NCBI RefSeq assembly: GCF_014648895.1 | Contig: NZ_BMRZ01000007.1 | Span: forward strand, 1 to 64,000 | Direction: 5' to 3' | Length of the DNA: 64,000 nucleotides | From: Streptomyces tanashiensis | GTDB lineage: Bacteria; Actinomycetota; Actinomycetes; Streptomycetales; Streptomycetaceae | In this document: positions 42,834-52,570 of the stretch, piece after piece | Numbering within the stretch: position 1 is the first letter of the stretch | Layout: every line of letters starts with the position of its first letter | The notes under the pieces: model-generated | Databases searched by the model: none | What the model saw: the letters and a program-made list of their open reading frames with translations, nothing else | What the model was told of the DNA's origin: nothing | Made by a program: the position numbers and the translations under genes

Positions 42834-45359
42834 CTACTGGCGTGCCGTTCCCAGCGTTGCCGGCCGGGTCCGCAGCAGTGCGCGCACCGGCAGGCCCGTC
42901 GAGCCGAGGCAGAGCAGCACGGTGCCGACGGCCAGTGGCAGGGCGAGCATCGGCGGCACGTGGGGGGCGGAGCCGGTCACGCCCCGGGTGACGGGTACCA
43001 GCGTGAGCCCGGCGATCGACGCGCCGACCGCGAGCCCGGTCACGGCCACCAGCAGCGCCTCCCAGCGCATCATGTGGCGCACCTGGCGCCGGGTGGTGCC
43101 GGCCAGCCGCAGCAGCGCAACCTCGCGGCGCCGGTCGATCACCGTCATGACCAGGGTGTTGGCGGCGCTGACGGCGGCGAACCCGCCGAGCACGGCCGCC
43201 ATCACGGTGTTGGCCCAGCCGCTGAGTTCCAGGTCCTTGTCCGCCTGGGCGACGAACCCGGCCCGGTCGGTCACGGCCGTCCCGGGCAGCGCGCCCAGGC
43301 CGGCGGCCAGGGCCGGGCGGTCGGCGCCCGGCGCGGCGGCGACCAGCACCTGGCTGTCGTAGGCGGCGGTGACGTGCGAGGCGACCGCGGCCCGGGGCAG
43401 CAGCGCCTGGCCGACGCCTAGCCCTCGCTCGTACACCGCGACCACCGCGGGCCGGACCGCGGTGCCGTCGCCGAGCCACAGCGGCACCCGGTCGCCGACC
43501 TTCGCGCCGAGTGCGCCGGACAGGGTTGTGCTCAGCGCGATCGTGTCAGGGGCGCGGCCGAGGTCGGCGAGGGCACCTGTGCGCACGTCGAGGTCGAGCA
43601 CCTTCGGCAGCCGGGCCGGGTCGCCGCCCACGCCGAGGGCGGGGGCGGAGCTCAGCATGTCGCCGCTCTCGTAGACCACGCCGGTGCGCAGCAGGCCGAT
43701 GGCGGTGTCCACACCGGGCACCCGGGCGGCCGTCTCCGCGGTTGCGGCGGGCAGGCCGGGGCCGGTGGTGGTGATCACGTGGTCGGCGGTGACGCCGGCC
43801 TTGACGTTCTCGCCGGTGGTGTGGCGCACGGTGCTCTGGAGGATCAGCAGGGTGCCGCAGAAGGCGGTGACCAAAACGATGGGGGTGATCGCGGAGGCCA
43901 GTCTGCGGGCGTTGGCGCGGGCGTTGTCGGCGGCGAGCGAGCCGGGCGCGCCGCCGGCCCGCAGCGGGGCGCCGAGCAGCGCGGCGGCTGCTGCGGCGAG
44001 CCGGGGACCGAGCAGGGCGACGGTCACCATGAAGCACATAACCACGCCGAGTGCGGTCTGGGCGGCTTTCTCGCCGTCCAGGGCGTTGGCAACGACGGCG
44101 GCCGTGCAGCCGCCGGCGGCGAAGAGCACGCCGAGGACGGTGCGCACCTTGCCGGGGCGGGGTGCTTCGACGGCGGCGTCGCCGAGTGCCTGGGCGGCCC
44201 GCATCCGGGAGGGGCGGCGGGCGGCCTGGAAGCCGGCGGTCAGCGCGGCGAGGGTGCACAGGAGCACGGCGGCGAGCATCGGCAGCGGGCCGATGTCGAG
44301 ACGGACGTCTGCGGGTACGGCGCCGCGGTCGGCCAGCTGGCCGAACCACCAGCGGGCGAGGGCCAGTCCGGGCAGGATGCCGAGCGCGGCGGCGAGGGGC
44401 GCTACCAGCATCGCCTCGGTGGCGATGGTGCGGCGGATCTGGCGTGGGGTGGCGCCGATGGCGCGCAGCAGCGCGAATTCGCGGGCGCGCTGGCCCGTGG
44501 CGAGGGCGATGGTGCTCATCACCACGAACACGGCGGTCATGGTGGCGTAGCCGCCGAAGGTGCCGCCGAGGGCCGTCAGCATGCTGCGGGCACTGCTGAG
44601 GGCGGGGCGTTCGACGGTGCCCCGGCCGTCCCCGGTGAAGGTCCTGGCGTCGCCGCCGAGGGCCCGGCGGACCTGGGCCGCCAGTTCGGTGGTGGGAACG
44701 CCTTCGCGGGGCTGTACCGCGATGGCGTCGATGCGGCCGGGGTGGCCGGAGAGGCGGTCGGCGGTGTTGTCGGCGAACCAGGCGGTGGGGCCGCTCCGCT
44801 GGGCGGCGGCCAGACCGGAGATCCGGTAGTGCGCGGTGCCGCCGGGCGCGGTGAGCGCGAGGCTCGCGCCGGGTGCGAGATCGGCGGCACGCGCCGTGTC
44901 GGTGTCCAGCACTATCTCGTTCGCGCCGGGTGCGCGGCCCTCGACCAGCTTGTCGCCGGGTCCGGCGATCCCGAGTGCGGCGAAGCCCCGGCCGGTCATG
45001 GCCGGTGTCCTCTCCCCGGCGGGCAGCGGGAAGGCCGTGTCGGGGCGGGCCGCCGCGACCGCGGGCAGGGCGGTCAGCCGGCCGACCAGCGCGGCGTCCG
45101 TGCGGGCCCGTTCCGGGGTGGCCTGCTCCTGGGTTTCGGTCTCCCCACCGGTCTTGCGCTCAATCTTGACCGCCTGGTCGGCTGTGACCACCACGGGGGC
45201 GGCGGCGTACCGTTCGGGCTTCAGACTCGCGGTCAGGCCGGTCTGCAGCAGCGTGCCGCAGGCCACCACCACGGCGGCGCCCAGCAGCAGGGCGACCAGG
45301 GTTCCCACGAAGGACCCGGGCCGGAAGCGCACCGAGGCGCGGGCGAGTCCGTTCGTCAT
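42834..45359 (-). CDS. ABC exporter permease (FtsX/MacB-like, two FtsX domains)
   Basis: An 841-residue membrane protein. An N-terminal helix and a large outer domain (about residues 45-255) precede three helices. A second outer domain and a final three-helix FtsX unit follow. FtsX signatures include ATGQRAREFALLRAIGATPR and VIDRRREVALLRLAGTTRRQ, one in each half. Such proteins move peptides, lipids or macrolides or act mechanically. Start ATG 45359 overlaps the ATPase stop (ATGA). It lies inside a block bounded by IS sequences. Confidence 0.9.
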   Translation of the reverse strand: MTNGLARASVRFRPGSFVGTLVALLLGAAVVVACGTLLQTGLTASLKPERYAAAPVVVTADQAVKIERKTGGETETQEQATPERARTDAALVGRLTALPAVAAARPDTAFPLPAGERTPAMTGRGFAALGIAGPGDKLVEGRAPGANEIVLDTDTARAADLAPGASLALTAPGGTAHYRISGLAAAQRSGPTAWFADNTADRLSGHPGRIDAIAVQPREGVPTTELAAQVRRALGGDARTFTGDGRGTVERPALSSARSMLTALGGTFGGYATMTAVFVVMSTIALATGQRAREFALLRAIGATPRQIRRTIATEAMLVAPLAAALGILPGLALARWWFGQLADRGAVPADVRLDIGPLPMLAAVLLCTLAALTAGFQAARRPSRMRAAQALGDAAVEAPRPGKVRTVLGVLFAAGGCTAAVVANALDGEKAAQTALGVVMCFMVTVALLGPRLAAAAAALLGAPLRAGGAPGSLAADNARANARRLASAITPIVLVTAFCGTLLILQSTVRHTTGENVKAGVTADHVITTTGPGLPAATAETAARVPGVDTAIGLLRTGVVYESGDMLSSAPALGVGGDPARLPKVLDLDVRTGALADLGRAPDTIALSTTLSGALGAKVGDRVPLWLGDGTAVRPAVVAVYERGLGVGQALLPRAAVASHVTAAYDSQVLVAAAPGADRPALAAGLGALPGTAVTDRAGFVAQADKDLELSGWANTVMAAVLGGFAAVSAANTLVMTVIDRRREVALLRLAGTTRRQVRHMMRWEALLVAVTGLAVGASIAGLTLVPVTRGVTGSAPHVPPMLALPLAVGTVLLCLGSTGLPVRALLRTRPATLGTARQ

Positions 45360-46213
45360 GCCGCCGCTCCCACCGGGTGGGCGGTCAGCGCGATCATCCG
45401 GTCCGCGACGGTCTGCGGGGTCGGGTACGGCAGGTCGTCCGCGATCGCGCCGCCGGCCAGGAACAGCACCCGGTCGGCGAAGGAGGCGGCCACCGGGTCG
45501 TGGGTCACCATGACCACGGTCGCGCCGAGCGAGTCCACGGCCTGCCGCAGCAGGCCCAGTACCTCGTGCGCGGTGGTGGTGTCCAGCGCGCCGGTCGGCT
45601 CGTCGGCGAACACCACGTCCGGGTGAGTGATCAGCGCGCGGGCGATCGCCACCCGCTGCTGCTGGCCGCCGGACAGCTGTCCCGGGCGGCGCGACGCGTG
45701 CTCGCCCAGGCCCACCCGCGTGAGCAGTTCCCGCGCCCTGGCCCGGTCCTGGCGCTTCCCAGCGAGGCGCTGCGGGAGCAGCACGTTCTGCTCGACGCTC
45801 AGCGAGGGCAGCAGGTTGAAGGACTGGAAGACGAAGCCGATGCGGGAGCGGCGCAGCTTGGTGAGCCGGTCCTCGCTCAGTGTGGTGATGTCCTCGCCGC
45901 CGAGCCGGACCTGTCCCTCGTCCGGGCGGTCCAGGCCCGCCGCGCACTGCAGGAAGGTGGACTTGCCGGAGCCGGAGGGGCCCATGACGGCGGTGAAGCT
46001 GCCGCGGGCGAGCGCCAGGTCGATCCCGCGCAGTGCGTGCACCGTCGCCGCGCCGCTTCCGTAAATCCGGCGCACACCCCGAAGTTCGATCGCGGGCTCC
46101 GCGGACGGGGCCCCGAGGCGCGGGGCCGAGCCGTACGGGTGCGCGGTGAACGAGGCTGCGGTGTACGGGGCCGTTCCGGGCCCGTCAGTCCTGTGGTCTC
46201 GGTGGCGTGCCAT
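45356..46213 (-). CDS. ABC transporter ATP-binding protein (MacB/LolD type)
   Basis: A 285-residue ATPase. Walker A is MGPSGSGKST, the signature is LSGGQQQRVAIARAL, Walker B is VVFADEPTGALD and the switch histidine is in VMVTHDP. An unusual 45-residue N-terminal extension precedes the domain. GAAGGAAG lies upstream of ATG 46213. It is translationally coupled to the permease. The nearby secreted erythromycin-esterase-like gene makes a macrolide or peptide efflux role conceivable, but this is inference. Confidence 0.92.
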   Translation of the reverse strand: MARHRDHRTDGPGTAPYTAASFTAHPYGSAPRLGAPSAEPAIELRGVRRIYGSGAATVHALRGIDLALARGSFTAVMGPSGSGKSTFLQCAAGLDRPDEGQVRLGGEDITTLSEDRLTKLRRSRIGFVFQSFNLLPSLSVEQNVLLPQRLAGKRQDRARARELLTRVGLGEHASRRPGQLSGGQQQRVAIARALITHPDVVFADEPTGALDTTTAHEVLGLLRQAVDSLGATVVMVTHDPVAASFADRVLFLAGGAIADDLPYPTPQTVADRMIALTAHPVGAAA

Positions 46214-47277
46214 GCAGGGGTCTTCCTTCGGTTCTGCGGCGCTCGTTGTCAACGTCCTCAAACCTAGGAAGCACGGGCCGCGCGGACCATGCAGGCCACC
46301 GGCGGAACGGAGGTGGGGTTATCCCCCCACTCCCCGGCGGCGGGAAACCGCAGGTGGGAGGTCCGGCGCTTGGCGAGGACGGGTACGCGAAGCCGGACCG
46401 TCCACGGCTGCCGACGGTCGCGGTCGGCGTCCGCTTCGCCGCGAACGTGGTGGCGAAGCGGCTGCCGACCGCTGCACGACCCGCAAAGAGCCTTCTGACG
46501 CAGGCTGGTGCAGGGCAAAGAAGGAGGCGCAGCAGGTCGGCAGCCGGGCCCAGTGCGCCGGCGGCGACAGCTGAGAACCCGGTCCTCTTGAACGCGCCCG
46601 GCCCGAACACCGGCCACGCCCACCGTCCGACCATGGCGGCCGAGGACGGCCCGGCCGGTCCATGAGGCGGCCACCGCAGCGAAAAGCTGACGACCGACCA
46701 GGCACGCTGCATCGGCGTCTCGACGAACCACTGGCGGATGAAGGCGGCCTACCGGCCGGGCCGCCCTTGCAGGCCGCTGCACCAAGGGCCCTTCTGCGCC
46801 GTGTACGGCCGCGCGGTCCCGGAGCCGCTCGAACACCGCCCATCCCTCTTCTCCCACCACCGGCTCGCAGTCCAGCCCCGTTCCCGCTGGCACTGGTCCC
46901 GAGCCGCCTGCTCGATCCCGGGGAAGGCCGCCGTGAGGCCAGCGCCGCAGCGCGAGCGCAGTAACACCCGGCCTCCGGGCTGTGCGCCAGGGCCGACTCT
47001 GCCGCCGTTCCCCAAACCGCGGTACCTCTCAGAGACAGGCGATTGCGGAGCTCCGGGTGACTTCAGGGAGAAGCCAGCCGGATACGGCGGCCGACGGGGG
47101 CCGACCACCAGTCGCCGATAGCCGCTCGACTCCAGCCGAGCGACCTGCTTAACGCCCGTTCACGACCAGGAGCGGGGTCCTACCACCCCGCCCGTCGGCG
47201 GGTGGGGCAAACCCCCGGGCCGATCGGGGGGTGCAGCGGATGGTGCGAGGATCTCCCGGGCGGCGAGGGTTGGGGCC
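46214..47277. other. 1.06-kb stretch without a recognised gene
   Basis: No frame here has convincing homology or codon pattern, although several long open frames occur on both strands. TTGACA is present on the minus strand at 46248-46253, upstream of the ABC operon. The middle part reads like eroded mobile or coding DNA, but I could not identify it. The last 50 bp hold the ribosome site of the esterase-like gene. Confidence 0.55.
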
Positions 47278-48651
47278 ATGATCACACGCAAGTTCCTGCT
47301 CGCCGCTCTGCTTGTCCCGCTCGGTGCCACCTTGGCTGTCGCTCCGGCCGCCTCCGCCGCCGCTCCACCCGCCGCGTCCGCGGCGTCGGCCTCACCCGAC
47401 GCCGTCGCGTTCCGCTCTCCCGAAGCCGCCCTCGACCGGGTGGCACACCCGCTGCGCACCACCGAACCCCGGGGCAACGTCGCCGACCTGCGCCCGTTCG
47501 GCACGATGGTCGGCGACGCCACCGTGGTGGGCGTGGGCGAGGCCACCCACAGCTCGCACGAGTTCGTCACCCTCAAGCACCGGATGCTGCGGTACCTGGT
47601 CGAGGAGAAGGGCTTCCGCACCTTCGCCCTCGAAGCCGCCTGGAGCAGCGGACTGCGGATCGACGCCTACCTCACCCGGGGCGAGGGCGACCTGAAGCAG
47701 ATTATGGACGAGGAGTTCCAGGGCACCTACCGCTGGTGGAACAACGCCGAGTACCGCGACCTGCTCCAGTGGGCGCGCTCCTACAACATCCAGCACCCCG
47801 GTGACCCCGTCCGCTTCGTCGGCGACGACAACGGCTTCGCCGGCCCGCAGCTGTACGACAAGGTGAACACGTTCGCGGCCGCGTCCAGCCCCGAACTCGC
47901 CGCGCAGATCACCGAGCTGTACCAAGGACTGCGGCCCACCATCAGCGCCGAGACCTACGTCAACGACTACTTCGCGAAGCCGCTCGCCGAGCGCAAGGCG
48001 ATCGCCGAGCGGACCGGCCGTGCGGTGGACCTGCTCAAGCAGCACCCCGGTGCCGACCCCGACGCCCATGCCTGGGCCGTGCAGCACGCCAGCGCGATTC
48101 ACCAGATGACCACCCTCTACGCCTTCGACTGGGACGACCCCCGGAACATCCCCGGCGCCATGCTCTACCGCGACCGCGTCATGGCAGACAACATCGCCTG
48201 GTGGCAGCAGCGCACCGGCAGCAAGATCATGATCTCCGCCCACAACAGCCACACCGCCCTCAAGACCTACGCCCCCGCCAGCCACCCCCGCGTCCAGGGC
48301 GAGTTCCTGCGCGAGCAACTGGGCACCGGCTACCTGAGCGTGGGCCTCACCTTCAACCAGGGCACGTTCAACGCCTTCAACCACGACGGCGCCCCGCAGC
48401 GCTTCACCGCCGCACCCGCCGCACCCGGCACCGCCGAACACACCCTCGACAAGGTCCGCCACCGCGACTACGTCGTCGACCTGCGCACCGCCCCCACCGC
48501 GGCCCGCGCCTGGCTCGCCGAGCCCCACACCATCAAGAACATCGGCGCCACCTACCCCGGCATCGCCGACGCCCCCCAGATCCGCCTCACCCAGACCCAC
48601 GACGTCCTCATCCACCTCCATCAGGTCCAGGCCGCCCACATGCTCAACTAG
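47278..48651 (+). CDS. Secreted erythromycin esterase-like protein
   Basis: A 457-residue protein with a signal peptide (ITRKFLLAALLVPLGATLAV, cleavage after an AxA near residue 27). The Ere core has VGVGEATHSSHEFVTLKHRM, FRTFALEAAWSSG and MISAHNSHTAL. These carry the conserved His and Glu residues of the family. Export is unusual for a resistance esterase, so it may act on an external ester or lactone. GAGGG precedes the ATG. Its TAG stop is the CTAG target of the adjoining IS. A cytoplasmic paralogue is at 21.7 kb. Confidence 0.85.
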   Translation: MITRKFLLAALLVPLGATLAVAPAASAAAPPAASAASASPDAVAFRSPEAALDRVAHPLRTTEPRGNVADLRPFGTMVGDATVVGVGEATHSSHEFVTLKHRMLRYLVEEKGFRTFALEAAWSSGLRIDAYLTRGEGDLKQIMDEEFQGTYRWWNNAEYRDLLQWARSYNIQHPGDPVRFVGDDNGFAGPQLYDKVNTFAAASSPELAAQITELYQGLRPTISAETYVNDYFAKPLAERKAIAERTGRAVDLLKQHPGADPDAHAWAVQHASAIHQMTTLYAFDWDDPRNIPGAMLYRDRVMADNIAWWQQRTGSKIMISAHNSHTALKTYAPASHPRVQGEFLREQLGTGYLSVGLTFNQGTFNAFNHDGAPQRFTAAPAAPGTAEHTLDKVRHRDYVVDLRTAPTAARAWLAEPHTIKNIGATYPGIADAPQIRLTQTHDVLIHLHQVQAAHMLN

Positions 48652-49614
48652 GACTCGCCCGCCCGATCATGTGACTATCGCTCCACTCGCTCGTTGGTTC
48701 GAGCGTGGGGCGGGGTGATCTGACAGACGTCGAGTGGGAACGGTTGAGGCCGTTCCTGCCGGTCAGCAACAGGCGTTGTGGCCGGTGGCGGGACCGTAGG
48801 CAGGTGATCGACGGGATACTGCACCGGGTGCGGACCGGCGTGCAGTGGTCTACGAACGCCACCGGCTGTGGTCGGCCGACGGGACCTGGGAGCGCCTGCT
48901 TCGGCAGGTCCAGGCTGAAGCGGACGCGGCCGGTGAGGTCGACTGGGACATCTCGGTCGACTCCACCATCGTGCGCGCCCACCAGCACGCGGCCGGCGCT
49001 CGCACCAATCCGCCACCAGCCCTTTCCTCGAAGGGGGATGGGCCAGGGGAACACCAGGACGAGACGCTGTGGCAGAGCCTTGTCGCCCGGCTGGTGGAGG
49101 TGGTGCTGGAGGTGAGGGCCTGGGCCGCTCGCGGGGCGGGGTCACCAGCAAGATCCACCTGCGCGCGGACGGCTGCTGCCGCCCGTTGTCCCTGATCGTC
49201 ACACCAGGGCAGAGGGCGGACTGCACCCAGTTCATGACCGTACTGGAGAAGATCCGAGTCCCGCGGATCGGCCGAGGCAAGCCCCGCAAGAAACCCGACA
49301 GCCTGGCCGCCGATAGGGCATACAGCAACGGCCCATGCCGCGACTTTCTGCGCAGACGCGGCATCCGGCACACGATTCCGGAGAAGACTGACAGCCAGGC
49401 CGCCCGCCTGCGCAAGGGATCACGCGGCGGTCGGCCACCAGGCTTCGACGAGGACCGGTACAAGAAACGCAACACCGTCGAGAGGGCCATCAACAAGCTG
49501 AAGAACTCCCGTGCGGTCGCGACCCGTTACGACAAGCGCGGGTACGTCTACCTCGGCACCGTCACTGCGGCAGCCCTCGTCATCTGGCTTCGCACGTGAT
49601 CGCCCGGACAAGTC
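48652..49614 (+). mobile_element. IS5-type insertion sequence with CTAG target duplication
   Basis: A 963-bp element. Its ends are imperfect inverted repeats: the left reads GACTCGCCCGCCCGATCATG, the right (reverse complement) GACTTGTCCGGGCGATCACG. CTAG lies directly on both sides (48648-48651 and 49615-49618) as the target duplication. The single transposase gene is broken, so the copy cannot move by itself. Family assignment rests on transposase motifs and CTAG target. Confidence 0.85.
48705..49599 (+). pseudogene. Broken IS5-family transposase
   Basis: Three frames together spell one DDE transposase. The N-terminal part (LTDVEWERLRPFLP to RVRTGVQW, 48705 to about 48849) is followed by a deletion of roughly 35 bases that removes the usual RDLPERFGPW-type segment. 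A second frame continues from VYERHRLWSADGTWERLLRQ (48848 on), with the first Asp in DSTIVRAHQH. A further shift near 49110 leads to RSRGGVTSKIHLRADG, then ADRAYSN and the final Glu in RNTVERAINKLK. The enzyme is inactive. Confidence 0.85.
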
Positions 49615-49649
49615 CTAGTCCCGGCGCACCCGGGACGCCGACGGCCGGC

Positions 49650-51131
49650 TCACCCTCCGGGGACGGGGCACCCCGGCAGCGTCGGGCGGTCCTTCGTGCG
49701 GACGGCGGGGAGCCAGGCCGCGGGGTACGCGGAGCCCCGCGGCAGGCGGACGCGGAACCAGAGGGTGGACCGCAGGTCCTCCTCGTCGATGACGGGCTGT
49801 CCGTCGGGCAGCCGGCAGTCGGCGGTGAGGACGTCGCCGTGCCACACCCGGGTCGGCACGACGTTGCCGGCGGCGTACGGCCTGAGGGGATCGATCGCCA
49901 GGCCCAGACTGCACTGCCGGTCCCTGTCGGCCCGGTCCTGGCAGCCGCGCTCCGCGTTGAAGACCTTGACGGTGCCGCCCGGCGAGGCCGAGACGCCGTC
50001 CCGGACCGCGTCCGAGCCCAGGACCGCGCCGACGGTCCCGCAGAGCACGGCGGCGAGGACGGCGGCCCGGGCCCGTCCCCGCCGCCCGGCCCCGGTGTCG
50101 CGCGGTCCCGGTACGCGGGCCTCCGTGCCGGGCGGCCCAGCGCCCTCCGTGTCGTGCGGCCCAGCGCCCTCCGTCCCCCTGTCGCGCGTGGCCTCCCCGG
50201 CGGCGATGCGGGCGAGGAGGCTCTCCGCCGTGTGCGGGGCGCGCGCCGCGTGCGTCGGGGCCAGACAGTCGGCCGCCAGCGCCCGCCAGAACGGCGGGAC
50301 CGCGAGGTCCATGCGCAGCGGCGCGCGCCCCTCGCCGTACTCCTGCACGGCGGCCCCCCGCGCCACCGGTGTGGCACCGGGGAACGGCGAGGTACCCGAG
50401 GCGAACACCTCGTGGATCACGATCCCGAGCGCCCAGATGTCGGCGCTCGGCCGGACCTGCACGCCGAGCTCCCCGAGGGGCGCCCGCCAGCGCTCGGGCG
50501 GGAGGTAGTCCAGGGTCCCCATCGGAGGCACGTACCCGTGCGTCCCCGTCAGCTCCGTGGCCAGGCCGAAGTCCGAGAGCTTCACCGAACCGTCCCTGCC
50601 CAGCAGGACGTTCTCCGGCTTCAGGTCGGCGTGCACCCAGCCCGAGCGGTGGAGATGGGCCAGCCCCTCGCAGATCCCCTCGATCAGACGGCCGCGCTCG
50701 GCCCCGGACACCCCCGCGTCCAGGAGTTCGCGCAGACTGCCGGCGGCCCGCTCCATGACCAGCACGATCGCGCCGTCCACGGCCGGCAGGTCCGGCGCGG
50801 CGAGGACGAAGGACTCCCGGAGGCCGATCAGCCGGGGATGTCCGGCCCCGTGCCCGAGTGCGACCTCGCGGCGCGCGGACTCCACGATCCTGCGGGCCTG
50901 GCGCGGAGCGAGCCCGGCGGTCGGCATGATCTTCAGCGCGACCTCGGCCGGCCCCGCCGGCCCGCCGGCACCTTCGCGCCGTCCCTCAGCCGGACGGGCC
51001 GCGTACACCGTGGACCAGCCCCCGGCCCCGATCAGCTCCGTGACCACCCAGTCGCCGACCCGACGGCCGGGCGGGAGCAGCTCCGTACGGTCGTGTTCCG
51101 TGGTGTCCTCCGGCCCGCGCGGCGGTGTCAT
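49650..51131 (-). CDS. Membrane-anchored Ser/Thr protein kinase
   Basis: A 493-residue Hanks-type kinase. The P-loop is LIGAGGWSTVY, the ATP lysine lies in VALKIM, the catalytic loop reads HADLKPENVLL (HAD instead of HRD), and the metal motif is DFGLA. A Pro-rich linker and one transmembrane helix (about residues 350-368) precede a roughly 120-residue outer domain of unknown ligand with three cysteines. The ATG overlaps the stop of an FHA gene (ATGA), so the pair likely works as kinase and phospho-Thr binder. The IS inserted about 35 bp past its stop. Confidence 0.9.
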   Translation of the reverse strand: MTPPRGPEDTTEHDRTELLPPGRRVGDWVVTELIGAGGWSTVYAARPAEGRREGAGGPAGPAEVALKIMPTAGLAPRQARRIVESARREVALGHGAGHPRLIGLRESFVLAAPDLPAVDGAIVLVMERAAGSLRELLDAGVSGAERGRLIEGICEGLAHLHRSGWVHADLKPENVLLGRDGSVKLSDFGLATELTGTHGYVPPMGTLDYLPPERWRAPLGELGVQVRPSADIWALGIVIHEVFASGTSPFPGATPVARGAAVQEYGEGRAPLRMDLAVPPFWRALAADCLAPTHAARAPHTAESLLARIAAGEATRDRGTEGAGPHDTEGAGPPGTEARVPGPRDTGAGRRGRARAAVLAAVLCGTVGAVLGSDAVRDGVSASPGGTVKVFNAERGCQDRADRDRQCSLGLAIDPLRPYAAGNVVPTRVWHGDVLTADCRLPDGQPVIDEEDLRSTLWFRVRLPRGSAYPAAWLPAVRTKDRPTLPGCPVPGG

Positions 51132-51934
51132 CGCGGCCTCTGCCGCTCCCGCCCGCCGCCCGCCGGGGACGGCAGCAGCGCGAGGTGCTCCTCCCGCACC
51201 AGACCGAACCGCAGCGCGAGCCCGACGATCTCCTCACGCTTGCCGTTGCGGCGCTCGCCCCTGCCCGGTTCCCGGTCGTCCAGGACACCGATGCGCAGCT
51301 TCTCCTCGGCGAGGTAGTCGATGTGCGAGCTGACGGCCCGCGCGGTCGGCGCGCCGCCGGGGACGTGTCCCCCGAGCCGCTCCACGATCTGCGGCGTGGT
51401 GGGGACCGCCACACGGGACTGGTCGCGCAGACGGGGCTCGCAGAGCGCGACGAGCACGAGGAAGTACGTCGCCGACTCGTCCAGGGAGTACGCCGTGACC
51501 GTACGGCTGCCCCAGGGCGCGCCCGTCGCGTCCGGGTCCAGATAGACGTGGTCGGGCGCGAACACCTGGAAGGAGACGGTGAGATCACCGCGCGTGGGAA
51601 GCACCACGCGCGAGAACTCGAAGGGCACGGGCGCCCCGACGCGCCGCGGCGGGACCCTCAGGTACTCGCCCGCTCCCTCGGGGTTCTCCACCAGATAGCT
51701 GTGGGTGGAGCTGTGGTTCGTCAGCTGCCAGTGGTCGTCGGTCGCGCGGATCTCCCCGGCGAGCCGGGAGATCGCCGGGTCCGCGAGACGGAGCTCGACC
51801 GGAGTCCTCGCGGAACCCCGTCCGAAGCGGGCGACCTGGCCGGGGCCCAGCCGCAGCGTCACCGCGTCGCCGCACGGTTCGCCGCCGTCGGCGCCACCGC
51901 TTCCCCGCGGCAGATGGACGACTACGCCGCTCAC
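51128..51934 (-). CDS. FHA-domain protein paired with the kinase
   Basis: A 268-residue cytoplasmic protein. The FHA domain covers about residues 28-115, with FGRGSARTP, AISRLAGEI and LTNHSSTHSYLVENP as signature positions. The C-terminal half (about 130-260) contains a helix-turn-helix-like segment VSSHIDYLAEEKLRIGV, so it may bind DNA or the kinase. GTG 51934 follows GAGGGGGAG. It overlaps the kinase start, so it is the upstream cistron of a two-gene operon. Confidence 0.85.
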   Translation of the reverse strand: MSGVVVHLPRGSGGADGGEPCGDAVTLRLGPGQVARFGRGSARTPVELRLADPAISRLAGEIRATDDHWQLTNHSSTHSYLVENPEGAGEYLRVPPRRVGAPVPFEFSRVVLPTRGDLTVSFQVFAPDHVYLDPDATGAPWGSRTVTAYSLDESATYFLVLVALCEPRLRDQSRVAVPTTPQIVERLGGHVPGGAPTARAVSSHIDYLAEEKLRIGVLDDREPGRGERRNGKREEIVGLALRFGLVREEHLALLPSPAGGGRERQRPR

Positions 51935-52570
51935 CGCTCCCCCTCTTCGTCCCGTCGCGGTTGTCGGACGAGCGGAACGATACTCACCAGTCAGGAGAGT
52001 TCACCGGCGTGCTTCGGCCACTTCGGAAGGTCCGGGCCCCAGCGGCCGGCAGCGGCACTCCGCGGCCGCGCGGAACCCTCCGCCGGGCCCGGCCGGGGCA
52101 TCCGTCGGAGCTTCCCGCGGCACCTCCCCACGCTGTGACCCGGACCACCCGAGCGCCTTGTCCCGGCGGTGATTTGACGCTGTTTCAGGTGCTCTGCGGC
52201 GCCGCTCCGGCCGGCGACCGCGCACGGCGCCGGGAACGCGGTCCGCCGGGTCAGGCGACCCGCCCCGGGCGAGGGCCCGGCGGCCCGCCGCACACAAGGT
52301 GGGACAGGTCACGGCGCCGGGAGGGGGAGTAAAGGCCGATCCGGGAGGTTCGTGAGGGGGTCGGACCGCCGGCGCGCTCCGCGGACATGGCGCAATCCGT
52401 ACGGAGCGCTGTCCGGTCGGTACTCAGAGTGGGGGACCGCCCGACGCGAGGAGGGCGACCGGGCGATCGCCGAAGGCCGTCCACGGCCGCCACCCGCCGC
52501 TCGGCCGGTCCTGGACCCGGCTCCGGACCGGACCCTCCGTCGTCTGCTGACCGGAGGCATCCGTCTCCCC
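51935..52570. other. Intergenic stretch between FHA and M23 genes
   Basis: 636 bp with no credible gene. The FHA promoter should lie at the left; TATCGT on the minus strand (51974-51979) is a possible -10. TTGACG occurs on the plus strand at 52174-52179 without a matching -10. The right part is 3' flank of the M23 gene; I see no perfect terminator stem. Confidence 0.55.

Noticed and set aside
46264..46893. 209-codon minus-strand open frame upstream of the ABC operon
   Set aside because: No homology could be recognised in any frame, it lacks a ribosome site, and competing frames of similar length exist on both strands.
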